Assembly (NCBI RefSeq): GCF_014649835.1
Contig: NZ_BMTU01000008.1
Coordinates: 62,001 to 126,000 of the forward strand
Source: Streptomyces pilosus
GTDB taxonomy: Bacteria; Actinomycetota; Actinomycetes; Streptomycetales; Streptomycetaceae
DNA length: 64,000 bases
Reading direction: 5' to 3'
In this document: positions 18,488-27,407 of the stretch, one piece after another
Layout of the letters: each line of letters opens with the position of its first letter
How positions within the stretch are numbered: position 1 is the first letter of the stretch
Translations under genes and position numbers: made by a program
Notes under the pieces: generated by a model
What the model saw: only the letters and a program-made list of their open reading frames with translations
Told to the model about the DNA's origin: nothing
The model's database searches: none

Positions 18488-19822
18488 ATGACCGCACTTC
18501 CGCAGGAGCGCCGCGTCGTCACCGCCATCCCCGGCCCGAAGTCGCAGGAGCTGCAGGCCCGCCGCACCGCCGTGGTCGCGCAGGGCGTGGGCTCCGTACT
18601 GCCCGTGTTCACCGCACGGGCCGGCGGGGGGATCATCGAGGACGTCGACGGCAACCGGCTGATCGACTTCGGCTCCGGCATCGCCGTGACCTCCGTCGGC
18701 GCCTCCGCCGAGGCCGTCGTGCGGCGCGCCTCCGCCCAGCTCGCCGACTTCACGCACACCTGCTTCATGGTCACGCCGTACGAGGGTTACGTCGCGGTCG
18801 CCGAGGCGCTCGCCGAGCTGACCCCGGGCGACCACGCCAAGAAGTCCGCGCTGTTCAACAGCGGCGCCGAGGCGGTCGAGAACGCGGTCAAGATCGCGCG
18901 CGCCCACACCGGGCGTCAGGCGGTCGTCGTGTTCGACCACGGCTACCACGGCCGCACCAACCTCACCATGGCGCTGACCGCGAAGAACATGCCGTACAAG
19001 CACGGCTTCGGCCCGTTCGCGCCCGAGGTGTACCGCGTGCCGGTGGCCTACGGCTACCGCTGGCCGACCGGCCCGGAGAACGCCGGCCCGGAGGCCGCCG
19101 CGCAGGCCATCGACCAGATCTCGAAGCAGGTCGGCGCCGATAACGTGGCCGCGATCATCATCGAGCCGGTGCTGGGCGAGGGCGGCTTCATCGAGCCGGC
19201 GAAGGGCTTCCTCCCCGCGATCAGCGAGTTCGCCGCGGACAACGGCATCGTCTTCGTCGCCGACGAGATCCAGTCGGGCTTCTGCCGCACCGGCCAGTGG
19301 TTCGCCTGCGAGGACGAGGGCATCGTCCCGGACCTGATCACGACCGCCAAGGGCATCGCGGGCGGTCTGCCGCTGGCCGCCGTCACCGGCCGCGCGGAGA
19401 TCATGGACGCCGCGCACGCGGGCGGACTGGGCGGCACCTACGGCGGCAACCCGGTGGCCTGCGCGGGCGCGCTCGGCTCCATCGAGACGATGAAGGAACT
19501 GGACCTCAACGCCAGGGCCAAGAACATCGAGTCGGTCATGAAGGGCCGCCTCACCGCCATGGCCGAGAAGTTCGACATCATCGGCGACATCCGCGGCCGC
19601 GGCGCGATGATCGCGATCGAGCTGGTCAAGGACCGCGCCACCAAGGAGCCGAACCCGGAGGCGACCGCCGCCCTGGCGAAGGCCTGCCACCAGGAGGGGC
19701 TGCTGGTCCTGACCTGCGGCACCTACGGCAACGTGCTGCGTTTCCTGCCGCCGCTGGTCATCGGCGAGGACCTGCTGAACGAGGGCCTCGACATCATCGA
19801 GCAGGCGTTCGCGCGCATCTGA
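18488..19822 (+). CDS. gabT: 4-aminobutyrate aminotransferase
   Basis: This encodes a 444-residue class III aminotransferase that moves the amino group of GABA to 2-oxoglutarate, giving succinate semialdehyde. The pyridoxal phosphate lysine is K288 in TTAKGIAGG; the cofactor-binding SGAEAVENAVK and the VADEIQSGF aspartate motif are intact. The length and the AGGLPLAAVTGR context match bacterial GabT. The ribosome site AGGAG lies 8 bases before the ATG. It is divergent from the VirD4-like ATPase and fits the amine-degrading genes at 21754-28943 and 33843-37383 as the last transamination step. Confidence 0.93.
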   Translation: MTALPQERRVVTAIPGPKSQELQARRTAVVAQGVGSVLPVFTARAGGGIIEDVDGNRLIDFGSGIAVTSVGASAEAVVRRASAQLADFTHTCFMVTPYEGYVAVAEALAELTPGDHAKKSALFNSGAEAVENAVKIARAHTGRQAVVVFDHGYHGRTNLTMALTAKNMPYKHGFGPFAPEVYRVPVAYGYRWPTGPENAGPEAAAQAIDQISKQVGADNVAAIIIEPVLGEGGFIEPAKGFLPAISEFAADNGIVFVADEIQSGFCRTGQWFACEDEGIVPDLITTAKGIAGGLPLAAVTGRAEIMDAAHAGGLGGTYGGNPVACAGALGSIETMKELDLNARAKNIESVMKGRLTAMAEKFDIIGDIRGRGAMIAIELVKDRATKEPNPEATAALAKACHQEGLLVLTCGTYGNVLRFLPPLVIGEDLLNEGLDIIEQAFARI

Positions 19823-19830
19823 GCCGGCAT

Positions 19831-19855
19831 CGGGGCAGGTGAGCCGCCTGCCCCG
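19831..19855 (+). terminator. Terminator after gabT
   Basis: A 9-bp perfect stem (CGGGGCAGG with CCTGCCCCG) with a 7-base loop lies nine bases after the gabT stop. It is compact and GC-rich as expected of a Streptomyces terminator. Confidence 0.7.
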
Positions 19856-20219
19856 GCGCGCGGCGGCCGGCCGGCGGCGGAGCGTGTGAAGAACGTGTGC
19901 GGGGTGGATGGCAGGAGGCCGTGGGCCCTGTCGCGGGGCGGACCCCTGCCGTAGGTTTTCCCCCGGATGAGAGATACACCCCGTCCACGGGGAACCGTGG
20001 ACGGCTCAGGCCGGGGCCTCCCCAGCTTCGACCTGGTCGTGCCCTCGCGCACACACAACCGGGGCCCGAGGGCTCCGGGTCTCCTCACGATCGGACGGTC
20101 GCCCGCCCCACACCCCCCGGGGCGCGCGGCGTTCCGGTCCGGACGGCGGTCCGTCTCGTACGGCACGCCGTTCCCCGACAGGCCGGCGCTCACTCCCCCC
20201 TTGCGCCGGCCTTCGGCGT
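19856..20219. other. Intergenic region without a recognisable gene
   Basis: This 364-base stretch lies between the gabT terminator and the end of the TPR-like gene. Open frames on both strands are short, rich in Arg and Pro, and lack ribosome sites. I see no RNA gene or strong dyad in it. Confidence 0.5.
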
Positions 20220-21029
20220 TCAGGGGCGGGGTTCCTCCCCGGTGGTGCGGTCCAGCAGGGCGCGGGCCTTCCGGATGCGGGGATGCCCGGGATGCAGGCT
20301 GCGCCCGCAGTCGGCCAGTGCCCGGCGGGCCTCCGCCTCCGCCTCCTCGCGGCGTCCCAGACCGAGCAGGGCCTCCGCCGTCACCAGGCCGAGGAGTCCG
20401 CTGTCCTTGCGGTCCGGTGGCGGCGTGCAGCTCCGCGCCTCGGCCAGCGCCTCCTCGTACCTGTCCTGTCCGTTCAGGCTGCGCGCCAGCACGACGCGCA
20501 GGTGCGCGGCGCCGTCGCCCGCGCGGGCGAGGTTGCCGCGGGCGATGGCCTCCGCCTCCTCGGCGCGGCCCTGCCCGCACAGTGCCCCGGCCAGGAGGCC
20601 CAGGGCGCTCAGTTCCAGCTTCGCCAGGGTGATGAGGTGGGCGAGACGGGATATCTCACCGAGGATGTCCAGTGCCTCCCGCTCGGCCTCCTCGTACCGC
20701 TCCTGGCCGGAGAGGACCACCAGGCGGTTCCTGCGCACCACCAGCCGCAGGACCTGCGTCTCGACATCGACCGGTGCCAGCTCGGCGATCAGCGTCTCCA
20801 GCTCGCCCAGCACCTCCGCCCCGCGCCCGTGCGCGACGGCCGCCATCGTGGCCAGCGTCCGGGCCTGCCACTCCGGCAGGGGCCGCCTCCGCCGGCCACT
20901 CCGGGCGCCCTCGGCGAGCGCGCGTGCCGTGGCCTCGACCTCCTCGTACTCCCCCTGCCTGAACCGGTCCTCGAGCCGGGTGAAGAGCTCGCGCCGTGTC
21001 TTTTCCCGTGTCCTTCGTATGGGCTTCAC
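20220..21029 (-). CDS. TPR-like helical repeat protein
   Basis: This encodes a 269-residue soluble protein made almost wholly of paired helices with the tetratricopeptide pattern (for example ERYEEAEREALDILG, RAEEAEAIARGNLARAG, RREEAEAEARRALADCG). Such proteins are scaffolds for protein contacts. The start is GTG at 21029, just inside a longer open frame that runs antisense to the PAP2 gene. It is divergent from that gene with 45 bases between starts. No partner can be deduced. Confidence 0.8.
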   Translation of the reverse strand: MKPIRRTREKTRRELFTRLEDRFRQGEYEEVEATARALAEGARSGRRRRPLPEWQARTLATMAAVAHGRGAEVLGELETLIAELAPVDVETQVLRLVVRRNRLVVLSGQERYEEAEREALDILGEISRLAHLITLAKLELSALGLLAGALCGQGRAEEAEAIARGNLARAGDGAAHLRVVLARSLNGQDRYEEALAEARSCTPPPDRKDSGLLGLVTAEALLGLGRREEAEAEARRALADCGRSLHPGHPRIRKARALLDRTTGEEPRP

Positions 21030-21074
21030 GGGCGGTGAGCCTACGGGCCCCGCCGACCTGCGAAGCTGGTCGGC

Positions 21075-21713
21075 ATGCTGCTGCTCGGACCGCCCCTGCT
21101 CCTCTTCGCGCTGATCACCTGGCAGGTCCTGGCCGACGGACCGCTGGTGGATCTCGACGAGCGGCTGAGCGAGGACCTGATCCGGCCGGACGGGACCTCC
21201 GAGGTGCTCGCCGACATTGGCAACGTCCAGGTGGCCGTGCCCGTCCTGGCGGTCGCCCTGGCGGTCGCCGGGTGGCACGGACTCCGGCGGGGCCGTGACC
21301 GCTGGTGGCTGCCGCCGCTCGCCGGGGCCGTCGCGATGGCGCTGGTTCCGGTGCTGGTCGCGCCGCTGAAGGAGTGGACCGGCCGGCCCGGCACCCCGGC
21401 CGTGCCCCCGGCGGTCGGCTACTACCCCTCCGGCCACACCGCGACCGCCGTCGTGGCCTACGGCGCGGCGACGCTGCTGCTCCTCCCCCTGCTGCGGTCG
21501 CCGGCCCTGCGCCGCGGGCTGGTCGTGCTCTGCGGCGTCCTGGTGCTGGGCGCCTCGTACGGACTGGTGCGCCGGGGGTACCACTGGCCGCTGGACGTGG
21601 CGGCCAGCTGGTGCCTGGGCGCGGCGCTGCTGATCGGTCTGCGGCTGCTGGTCGGGCGCACCGGCGCGCGCGTCCCCGAGGACGGCACCACGTCCCCGCC
21701 CGCGTGCCGCTGA
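21075..21713 (+). CDS. PAP2-family membrane phosphatase
   Basis: This encodes a 212-residue integral membrane protein with about five helices and the three PAP2 signature motifs in degenerate form: KEWTGRPGTP (first, shorter than KX6RP), YPSGHT (second, with the catalytic histidine) and RRGYHWPLDV (third, with the nucleophile-site His and Asp). Such enzymes remove phosphate from lipid substrates such as phosphatidic acid or undecaprenyl pyrophosphate at the outer membrane face. It ends 40 bases before the convergent FAD oxidase gene. Confidence 0.88.
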   Translation: MLLLGPPLLLFALITWQVLADGPLVDLDERLSEDLIRPDGTSEVLADIGNVQVAVPVLAVALAVAGWHGLRRGRDRWWLPPLAGAVAMALVPVLVAPLKEWTGRPGTPAVPPAVGYYPSGHTATAVVAYGAATLLLLPLLRSPALRRGLVVLCGVLVLGASYGLVRRGYHWPLDVAASWCLGAALLIGLRLLVGRTGARVPEDGTTSPPACR

Positions 21714-21753
21714 GGTCCGCCGCGCCCACGGGGTCGCGCGGTGCCGCCGCCGC

Positions 21754-23172
21754 TCAGCTGTCGAAGCCCAGACCGAGCCTGTCCATCGTCCGCAGCCACA
21801 GGTTGCGGTGCCCGCCCCGGGCGTCCGCCCTGGCCAGGGACCACTTGGTGAGCGCGATGCCGGTCCAGGCGAACGGCTCCGGCGGGAACGGCAGCGGCTT
21901 CCTGCGCACCATCTCCAGCTCCGTGCGCTCGGTCCGCTCCCCCGCCAGCAGGTCCAGCATCACCTCGGCGCCGAAGCGGGTGGCACCGACGCCGAGCCCC
22001 GTGTAGCCGGCGGCGTAGGCCACGCGGCCGGCGTGCGCGGTGCCGAAGAACGCCGAGAAGCGGGAGCAGGTGTCGATCGCGCCGCCCCAGGCGTGGGTGA
22101 AGCGCACGCCCTCCAGCTGCGGGAAGCAGGTGAAGAAGTGCCCGGCGAGCCGGGCGTAGGTCTCCGGACGGTCGTCGTACTCGGCGCGCACCCGGCCGCC
22201 GTAGGGGTAGATCGCGTCGTAGCCGCCCCACAGGATCCGGTTGTCGGCGGAGAGCCGGAAGTAGTGGAACTGGTTGGCGCCGTCGCCGAGGCCCTGGCGG
22301 TTCTTCCAGCCGATCGAGGCGAGCTGCGCGCCGGTGAGCGGCTCGGTCATCAGGGCGTAGTCGTACACCGGGACCGTGTAGGGGCGTACCCGCCGTACCA
22401 GGCTGGGGAAGACGTTGGTGCCGAGCGCCACCGTACGGGCGCGGACCGCTCCGTACGGGGTGCGTACGGCCATGCCGCCGCCGTGCGGCCGCAGATCGAG
22501 GGCGGGGGTGTGCTCGTACACGCGGACGCCCAGCTCGAGGCAGGCCCGCTTCAGGCCCCAGGCGAGCCGGGCGGGGTTCAGCATCGCCACCCCCCGGCGG
22601 TCGTACAGGCCGGCCACGAAGGTCGGGGAGTCGACCTGGTCCCGCACGGCGTCGGTGTCCAGGTACTCGATGCCCTCGGCGAGGCCCTCGGAGCGGATCC
22701 TCTCGTACCACTCGCCGAGCTCCCGGGCCTGGTACGGGGCGGTGGCGACGTCGATCTCACCGGTGCGTTCGAAGTCGCAGTCGATGGAGTGGCGGGCGAC
22801 CGTCTCCTCGATGGCGTCGAGGTTGCGGGCGCCCAGCCGCTCCAGGGTGCGGATCTCGTCCGGCCAGCGGGTCAGTCCGTTGGGCAGGCCGTGGGTGAGG
22901 GAGGCGGCGCAGAACCCGCCGTTGCGGCCGGAGGCGGCCCAGCCCACCTCGCGGCCCTCCACCAGCACGACGTCCCGGGCGGGGTCGCGCTCCTTGGCGG
23001 TCAGCGCGGTCCACAGTCCGCTGTAGCCGCCGCCCACGACCAGCAGGTCGCAGGTCTCGGGGCCGGTCAGGGCCGGCTCCGGGCCGGGCCTGCCGGGGTC
23101 GTCCAGCCAGTAGGAGACCGGGCGGGCCTCGGAAAGGGATGGCGTCCAACGGCTCATGGCGACAGGGGCCAT
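21754..23172 (-). CDS. FAD-dependent amine oxidase, PuuB-like (gamma-glutamylputrescine oxidase type)
   Basis: This encodes a 472-residue DAO-fold flavoenzyme. The dinucleotide motif VVGGGYSGLW lies near residues 44-53 and is followed by GREVGWAASGRNGGF, which resembles the flavin-contact region of PuuB and related amine oxidases. It is the last gene of the polyamine operon, 34 bases after the second permease. It would oxidise an amine such as gamma-glutamylputrescine to the aldehyde, feeding the aldehyde dehydrogenase that opens the operon. ATG at 23172 is preceded by GGGAG at 9 bases and is preferred to the internal ATG at 23157. Sarcosine-type oxidation cannot be excluded. Confidence 0.87.
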   Translation of the reverse strand: MAPVAMSRWTPSLSEARPVSYWLDDPGRPGPEPALTGPETCDLLVVGGGYSGLWTALTAKERDPARDVVLVEGREVGWAASGRNGGFCAASLTHGLPNGLTRWPDEIRTLERLGARNLDAIEETVARHSIDCDFERTGEIDVATAPYQARELGEWYERIRSEGLAEGIEYLDTDAVRDQVDSPTFVAGLYDRRGVAMLNPARLAWGLKRACLELGVRVYEHTPALDLRPHGGGMAVRTPYGAVRARTVALGTNVFPSLVRRVRPYTVPVYDYALMTEPLTGAQLASIGWKNRQGLGDGANQFHYFRLSADNRILWGGYDAIYPYGGRVRAEYDDRPETYARLAGHFFTCFPQLEGVRFTHAWGGAIDTCSRFSAFFGTAHAGRVAYAAGYTGLGVGATRFGAEVMLDLLAGERTERTELEMVRRKPLPFPPEPFAWTGIALTKWSLARADARGGHRNLWLRTMDRLGLGFDS

Positions 23173-23206
23173 GATTTCAACTCCCTACAGGACTGCGGTT
23201 CTGTTT

Positions 23207-24007
23207 CTATGCCTTCTGCCGGTTCCGGCGATTGCCGATGAGCATGGAGACCAGGACCAGCAGCACGGCGACGACGAACATGCCGGTACCGATGACGTTG
23301 ATCTGCACGGGTGTTCCGCGCTGGGCCGATCCCCAGACGAACATCGGGAAGGTGACGGTCGAACCGGCGTTGAAGTTGGTGATGATGAAGTCGTCGAAGG
23401 AGAGCGCGAAGGCGAGCAGCGCGCCCGCCGCGATGCCGGGGGCGGCGATCGGCAGGGTGACCCGGAGGAACGTCTGGAGCGGGCCGGCGTACAGGTCCTG
23501 CGCGGCCTGTTCCAGGCGGGGGTCCATCGACATCACCCGCGCCTTCACGGCGACCACGACGAAGCTGAGGCAGAACATGATGTGGGCGATCAGGATCGTC
23601 CAGAAGCCCAGCTGGGCCCCCATGTTGAGGAAGAGGGTGAGCAGCGAGGCGGCCATGACGACCTCGGGCATCGCCATCGGCAGGAAGATCAGCGAGTTGA
23701 CGGCGCCGCGGGCCCGGAAGCGGTAGCGGACCAGGGCGAAGGCGATCATCGTGCCGAGGAGGGTGGCGCCGATCGTCGCCCACAGCGCGATCTGGAGGCT
23801 GAGCGACAGCGAGGCGCACAGTCCGGAGACTCCGCAGGGATCCTGCCACGCCTCGGTGGAGAATTCCTGCCACGTGTAATTGAAGCGCCCCTTCGGATTG
23901 TTGAAGGAGAACACCGTGACGACGACGTTCGGCAGGAGGAGATAGGCGAGGGTCAGCAGTCCCGCGATGACGACGAGACGGCGCTTGAGCCAGTTGACGA
24001 AGGCCAT
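23207..24007 (-). CDS. potC: Polyamine ABC transporter permease, PotC-like
   Basis: This encodes a 266-residue permease with six predicted helices and an EAA loop at LEQAAQDLYAGPLQTFLRV. The FALSFDDFIITNFNAG motif is characteristic of PotC/YdcV-type polyamine permeases. The ATG directly abuts the TAA stop of the PotB-like gene, so the two are coupled. Confidence 0.92.
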   Translation of the reverse strand: MAFVNWLKRRLVVIAGLLTLAYLLLPNVVVTVFSFNNPKGRFNYTWQEFSTEAWQDPCGVSGLCASLSLSLQIALWATIGATLLGTMIAFALVRYRFRARGAVNSLIFLPMAMPEVVMAASLLTLFLNMGAQLGFWTILIAHIMFCLSFVVVAVKARVMSMDPRLEQAAQDLYAGPLQTFLRVTLPIAAPGIAAGALLAFALSFDDFIITNFNAGSTVTFPMFVWGSAQRGTPVQINVIGTGMFVVAVLLVLVSMLIGNRRNRQKA

Positions 24008-24934
24008 TTAAACCAGATCCTCCGTGCCGGACTTGCGGATGTACAGGGTGACGACGACGAGGATGGCGGCCATGAGGATGAACGAGAGCGCCGCGGCCGT
24101 CGGGTAGTCGAGGATCCGCAGGAACTGCGACTGGATGACGTTGCCGACCATGCGGGTGTCGGTGGAACCGAGCAGGTCGGAGTTGATGTAGTCGCCGGAC
24201 GCCGGGATGAAGGTCAGCAGCGTGCCGGAAACCACGCCCGGCATCGACAGCGGGAAGGTGACGCGGCGGAAGGTGGTGGAGGGCCTGGCGTAGAGGTCGC
24301 CCGCCGCCTCGTGCAGCCGGGGGTCGATGCGCTCCAGGGAGGTGTAGAGCGGCAGGATCATGAACGGCAGGAAGTTGTACGTCAGACCGCACACGACCGC
24401 GAGCGGGGTGGCGAGCACCCGGTCGCCGGCGGTCCAGCCGAGCCACGCGGTGACGTCCAGGACGTGCAGGGCGTTGAGGGCGTCGACCACCGGGCCGCCG
24501 TCGGCGAGGATCGTCTTCCAGGCGAGGGTGCGGATGAGGAAGCTGGTGAAGAACGGCGCGATCACCAGAATCATGATCAGGTTGCGCCAGCGTCCCGCGC
24601 GGAAGGCGATCAGATAGGCCAGCGGGTAGCCGAGCAGCAGGCAGAGCACGGTCGCGGAGGCCGCGTAGAGCACCGAGCGGACGAACTGCGGCCAGTACTC
24701 GGAGAGCGCCTCCCAGTACGTCGCGAAGTGCCAGGTGACCTCGTAGCCCTGTTCCAGGGAGCCCGTCTGCACGGACGTGGAGGCCTGGTAGATCACCGGC
24801 AGCGCGAAGAACACCAGCAGCCACAGCAGGCCGGGCAGCAGGAGCAGGTACGGCGTCCAGCGGCCGCGCCTGCGCGGGGGTTTCCTCTCCGGGGCGGGCG
24901 GCGCCACGGGTGGCGCCTCGGTGAGCGTGGCCAT
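24008..24934 (-). CDS. potB: Polyamine ABC transporter permease, PotB-like
   Basis: This encodes a 308-residue permease. About 25 cytoplasmic residues rich in Pro and Arg lead into the first helix (YLLLLPGLLWLLVFFALPV). The EAA loop reads LHEAAGDLYARPSTTFRRV. The segment GDYINSDLLGS is typical of PotB/YdcU proteins. Its ATG overlaps the potA stop in an ATGA. Confidence 0.92.
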   Translation of the reverse strand: MATLTEAPPVAPPAPERKPPRRRGRWTPYLLLLPGLLWLLVFFALPVIYQASTSVQTGSLEQGYEVTWHFATYWEALSEYWPQFVRSVLYAASATVLCLLLGYPLAYLIAFRAGRWRNLIMILVIAPFFTSFLIRTLAWKTILADGGPVVDALNALHVLDVTAWLGWTAGDRVLATPLAVVCGLTYNFLPFMILPLYTSLERIDPRLHEAAGDLYARPSTTFRRVTFPLSMPGVVSGTLLTFIPASGDYINSDLLGSTDTRMVGNVIQSQFLRILDYPTAAALSFILMAAILVVVTLYIRKSGTEDLV

Positions 24935-26106
24935 CAGGCGACCTCTTCCTCGACCGTCTCGACGCCGGCGTCGATGTCCTGTGCCGCGTCGAGGCCGAAG
25001 GTGTGCGCCGGGTTCCAGTGCAGGACGACCTCGGCGCCGGGCACCAGCCGGGCGTCGCGGTCGATGTTCTGCACGTAGACCTCGAAGTCGGTGCAGACGG
25101 GGCTGTCGACGACGAACTGCGTGGAGACGCCGATGAAGCTGGAGTCGGCTATCCGGCCGGTGATGCGGTTGCGGCCGCCGGGTATCTCGCCGGCGTCGTC
25201 GGCGTGGGTGAGGGAGATCTTCTCCGGGCGCACACCCACCAGCACCTTGCCGCCCGCCGTGGTGGGGGCGCTGTTGCGGGCCTCGGGCAGGATCAGCTTG
25301 CCGCCGCCCGCCTCTAGGACGAGTTCTCCGCCGGACGCGGAGTCGACCTCGGCCTCGATGAAGTTGGAGGTGCCGAGGAAGTTGGCGACGAAGGTGGTGC
25401 GCGGGTTCTCGTAGAGGTCGGCGGGCGAGCCGAGCTGCTCGACGCGGCCGGCGTTCATCACGGCGACCGTGTCGGCCATGGTCATGGCCTCCTCCTGGTC
25501 GTGCGTGACGTGCACGAAGGTGATGCCGACCTCGGTCTGGATCCGCTTGAGCTCCAGTTGCATCTGGCGGCGCAGCTTCAGGTCGAGGGCGCCGAGCGGC
25601 TCGTCGAGGAGGAGCACCTTGGGGTGGTTGATCAGCGCGCGGGCCACGGCGACGCGCTGCTGCTGGCCGCCGGAGAGCTGGTGCGGCTTCTTGCGGGCCT
25701 GCTCGCCGAGCTGGACCAGTTCCAGCATCTCGTCGACCTGCTTCTTCACGCTCTTGATGCCGCGCCGGCGCAGGCCGAAGGCGACGTTCTCGAAGATGTC
25801 GAGGTGCGGGAAGAGGGCGTAGGACTGGAAGACCGTGTTCACCGGCCGCTTGTACGGCGGCAGGGCGGTGACGTCCTGGTCGCCGAGGTGGACGGTGCCG
25901 ACGGAGGGCTCCTCCAGGCCGGCGATCATGCGCAGGGTGGTGGTCTTGCCGCAGCCGGACGCGCCGAGCAGGGCGAAGAAGGAACCTTCCGGCACGGTCA
26001 GGTCGAGGGGATGCACGGCGGTGAAGGAGCCGTAGGTCTTGCCGATGCCGGTGAGGCGGACGTCCCCGCTGTCGCCGGGCGCGTTGGTGTCTTTGGTGGT
26101 CTTCAT
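24934..26106 (-). CDS. potA: Polyamine ABC transporter ATP-binding protein, PotA-like
   Basis: This encodes a 390-residue CUT/POT-type ATPase. It has Walker A GASGCGKT (48-55), signature LSGGQQQRV, Walker B LLLDEP and a C-terminal TOBE domain with VRPEKISL, as in PotA. It powers uptake of putrescine or spermidine by the two permeases encoded downstream. It begins 4 bases after the stop of the binding-protein gene. Confidence 0.95.
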   Translation of the reverse strand: MKTTKDTNAPGDSGDVRLTGIGKTYGSFTAVHPLDLTVPEGSFFALLGASGCGKTTTLRMIAGLEEPSVGTVHLGDQDVTALPPYKRPVNTVFQSYALFPHLDIFENVAFGLRRRGIKSVKKQVDEMLELVQLGEQARKKPHQLSGGQQQRVAVARALINHPKVLLLDEPLGALDLKLRRQMQLELKRIQTEVGITFVHVTHDQEEAMTMADTVAVMNAGRVEQLGSPADLYENPRTTFVANFLGTSNFIEAEVDSASGGELVLEAGGGKLILPEARNSAPTTAGGKVLVGVRPEKISLTHADDAGEIPGGRNRITGRIADSSFIGVSTQFVVDSPVCTDFEVYVQNIDRDARLVPGAEVVLHWNPAHTFGLDAAQDIDAGVETVEEEVA

Positions 26107-26110
26107 CTCG

Positions 26111-27358
26111 TCACGCCCCAGTGAGCTTCGCGAACTTCTCTTCGAATTCCGTTTCTTCCTTGGAGCTCAGGGAGCGGAAGGCACGGGACTTGGCCTGCAT
26201 GGCCTTGTCGGGGATGATCAGCGGGTTGTTCGCCGCGTCCTCGTCGATCTTCGCGAGCTCGTCCTTCACTCCCTCGACCGGGCAGACGAAGTTGATGTAG
26301 GCGGCGAGCTGCGCGGCGGCCTGCGGCTCGAAGTAGTAGTCGATGAGCCGCTCGGCGTTGGTCTTGTGACGGGCCTTGTTCGGGATCAGCAGGTTGTCGC
26401 TGGACATCATGTAGCCGCTGTCCGGGATCAGGAAGTCGATGTCGGGGTTGTCCGCCTTCAGCTGGACGACGTCCCCGGCCCAGGCCACGCAGGCGGCGAA
26501 GTCGCCCTTGCTGATGTCGGCCGTGTAGTCGTTGCCGGTGAAGCGGCGGATCTGGCCCTTGTCGACGGCCCTCTGGAGCCGGGCGAGCGCCGCGTCGTAG
26601 TCGTCGGCGGTGAACTTCTCCGGCTCCTTGCCCATGTCGAGCAGGGTCAGGCCCATGGTGTCGCGCATCTCGGTGAGCAGGCCGACCCGGCCCTTGAGCC
26701 TGGGGTTGTCCAGCAGGTCGGAGAGCGTCCGCACCTCGACGCCGTCGAGCGCCTTCTTGTTGTAGGCGATGACGGCCGCGATGCCCTGCCAGGGGTAGGA
26801 GTAGGCGCGTCCCGGGTCCCAGTCGGGGCTGCGGAACTGGGGCGAGAGGTTGGCGAAGGCGTTCGGGAGGTTGGCGGGGTCGAGCTTCTGCACCCAGCCG
26901 AGCCGGATCAGGCGGGCGGCGAGCCAGTCGGTGAGGACGATGATGTCGCGGCCGGTGTCCTGGCCCGCGGCGAGCTGCGGCTTGATCTTGCCGAAGAACT
27001 CGGTGTTGTCGTTGATGTCCTCGGTGTACTTGACCGTGATGCCGGTGCGCTCGGCGAAGGCGTCCAGGGTGGGGTGCTCGCGCCCGGCCTCGTCGACGTC
27101 CATGTACTCGGTCCAGTTGGAGAAGCTGACCGACTTCTCCTTCTTCGAGTGGTCCTCCGCCGGTACGCCGCCCTGGGTGTTCCCGGCAGGGGGGATGCCG
27201 CAGGCGCTCAGCGCGCCGAGTCCGCCCACCGCGAGCGCGCCGCCAGCGGAGGCGCGCAGCAGGGAACGGCGGCTCAGTGCCGCCCTTCCGTTGCGGAAAC
27301 TGCGCCGGACGGCGGCCTCCTGGGCCGGCGAGAGGCGGTCGGGCTCGTACTGCTCCAT
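26111..27358 (-). CDS. Polyamine-binding lipoprotein, PotD-like
   Basis: This encodes a 415-residue periplasmic-type binding protein. A long N-terminal tail precedes the twin-arginine motif SRRSLLRAS and the lipobox LSAC (cysteine 53). The fold and the motifs FSNWTEYMD and TVKYTEDIND resemble PotD and other spermidine/putrescine binders. The extended n-region before the signal is unusual but occurs in other Streptomyces PotD-like lipoproteins. It lies 49 bases after the aldehyde dehydrogenase gene and 4 bases before potA. Confidence 0.92.
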   Translation of the reverse strand: MEQYEPDRLSPAQEAAVRRSFRNGRAALSRRSLLRASAGGALAVGGLGALSACGIPPAGNTQGGVPAEDHSKKEKSVSFSNWTEYMDVDEAGREHPTLDAFAERTGITVKYTEDINDNTEFFGKIKPQLAAGQDTGRDIIVLTDWLAARLIRLGWVQKLDPANLPNAFANLSPQFRSPDWDPGRAYSYPWQGIAAVIAYNKKALDGVEVRTLSDLLDNPRLKGRVGLLTEMRDTMGLTLLDMGKEPEKFTADDYDAALARLQRAVDKGQIRRFTGNDYTADISKGDFAACVAWAGDVVQLKADNPDIDFLIPDSGYMMSSDNLLIPNKARHKTNAERLIDYYFEPQAAAQLAAYINFVCPVEGVKDELAKIDEDAANNPLIIPDKAMQAKSRAFRSLSSKEETEFEEKFAKLTGA

Positions 27359-27407
27359 GCGCGTGGTGCCCTTTCGGGAGGATGGCCGCGGTCGGACGGC
27401 CTGGCTG

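Noticed and set aside
23154-24824. A 556-codon minus-strand frame across the two polyamine permease genes
   Set aside because: It is an off-frame, Arg/Pro-rich shadow of potB and potC, which both show intact permease motifs.
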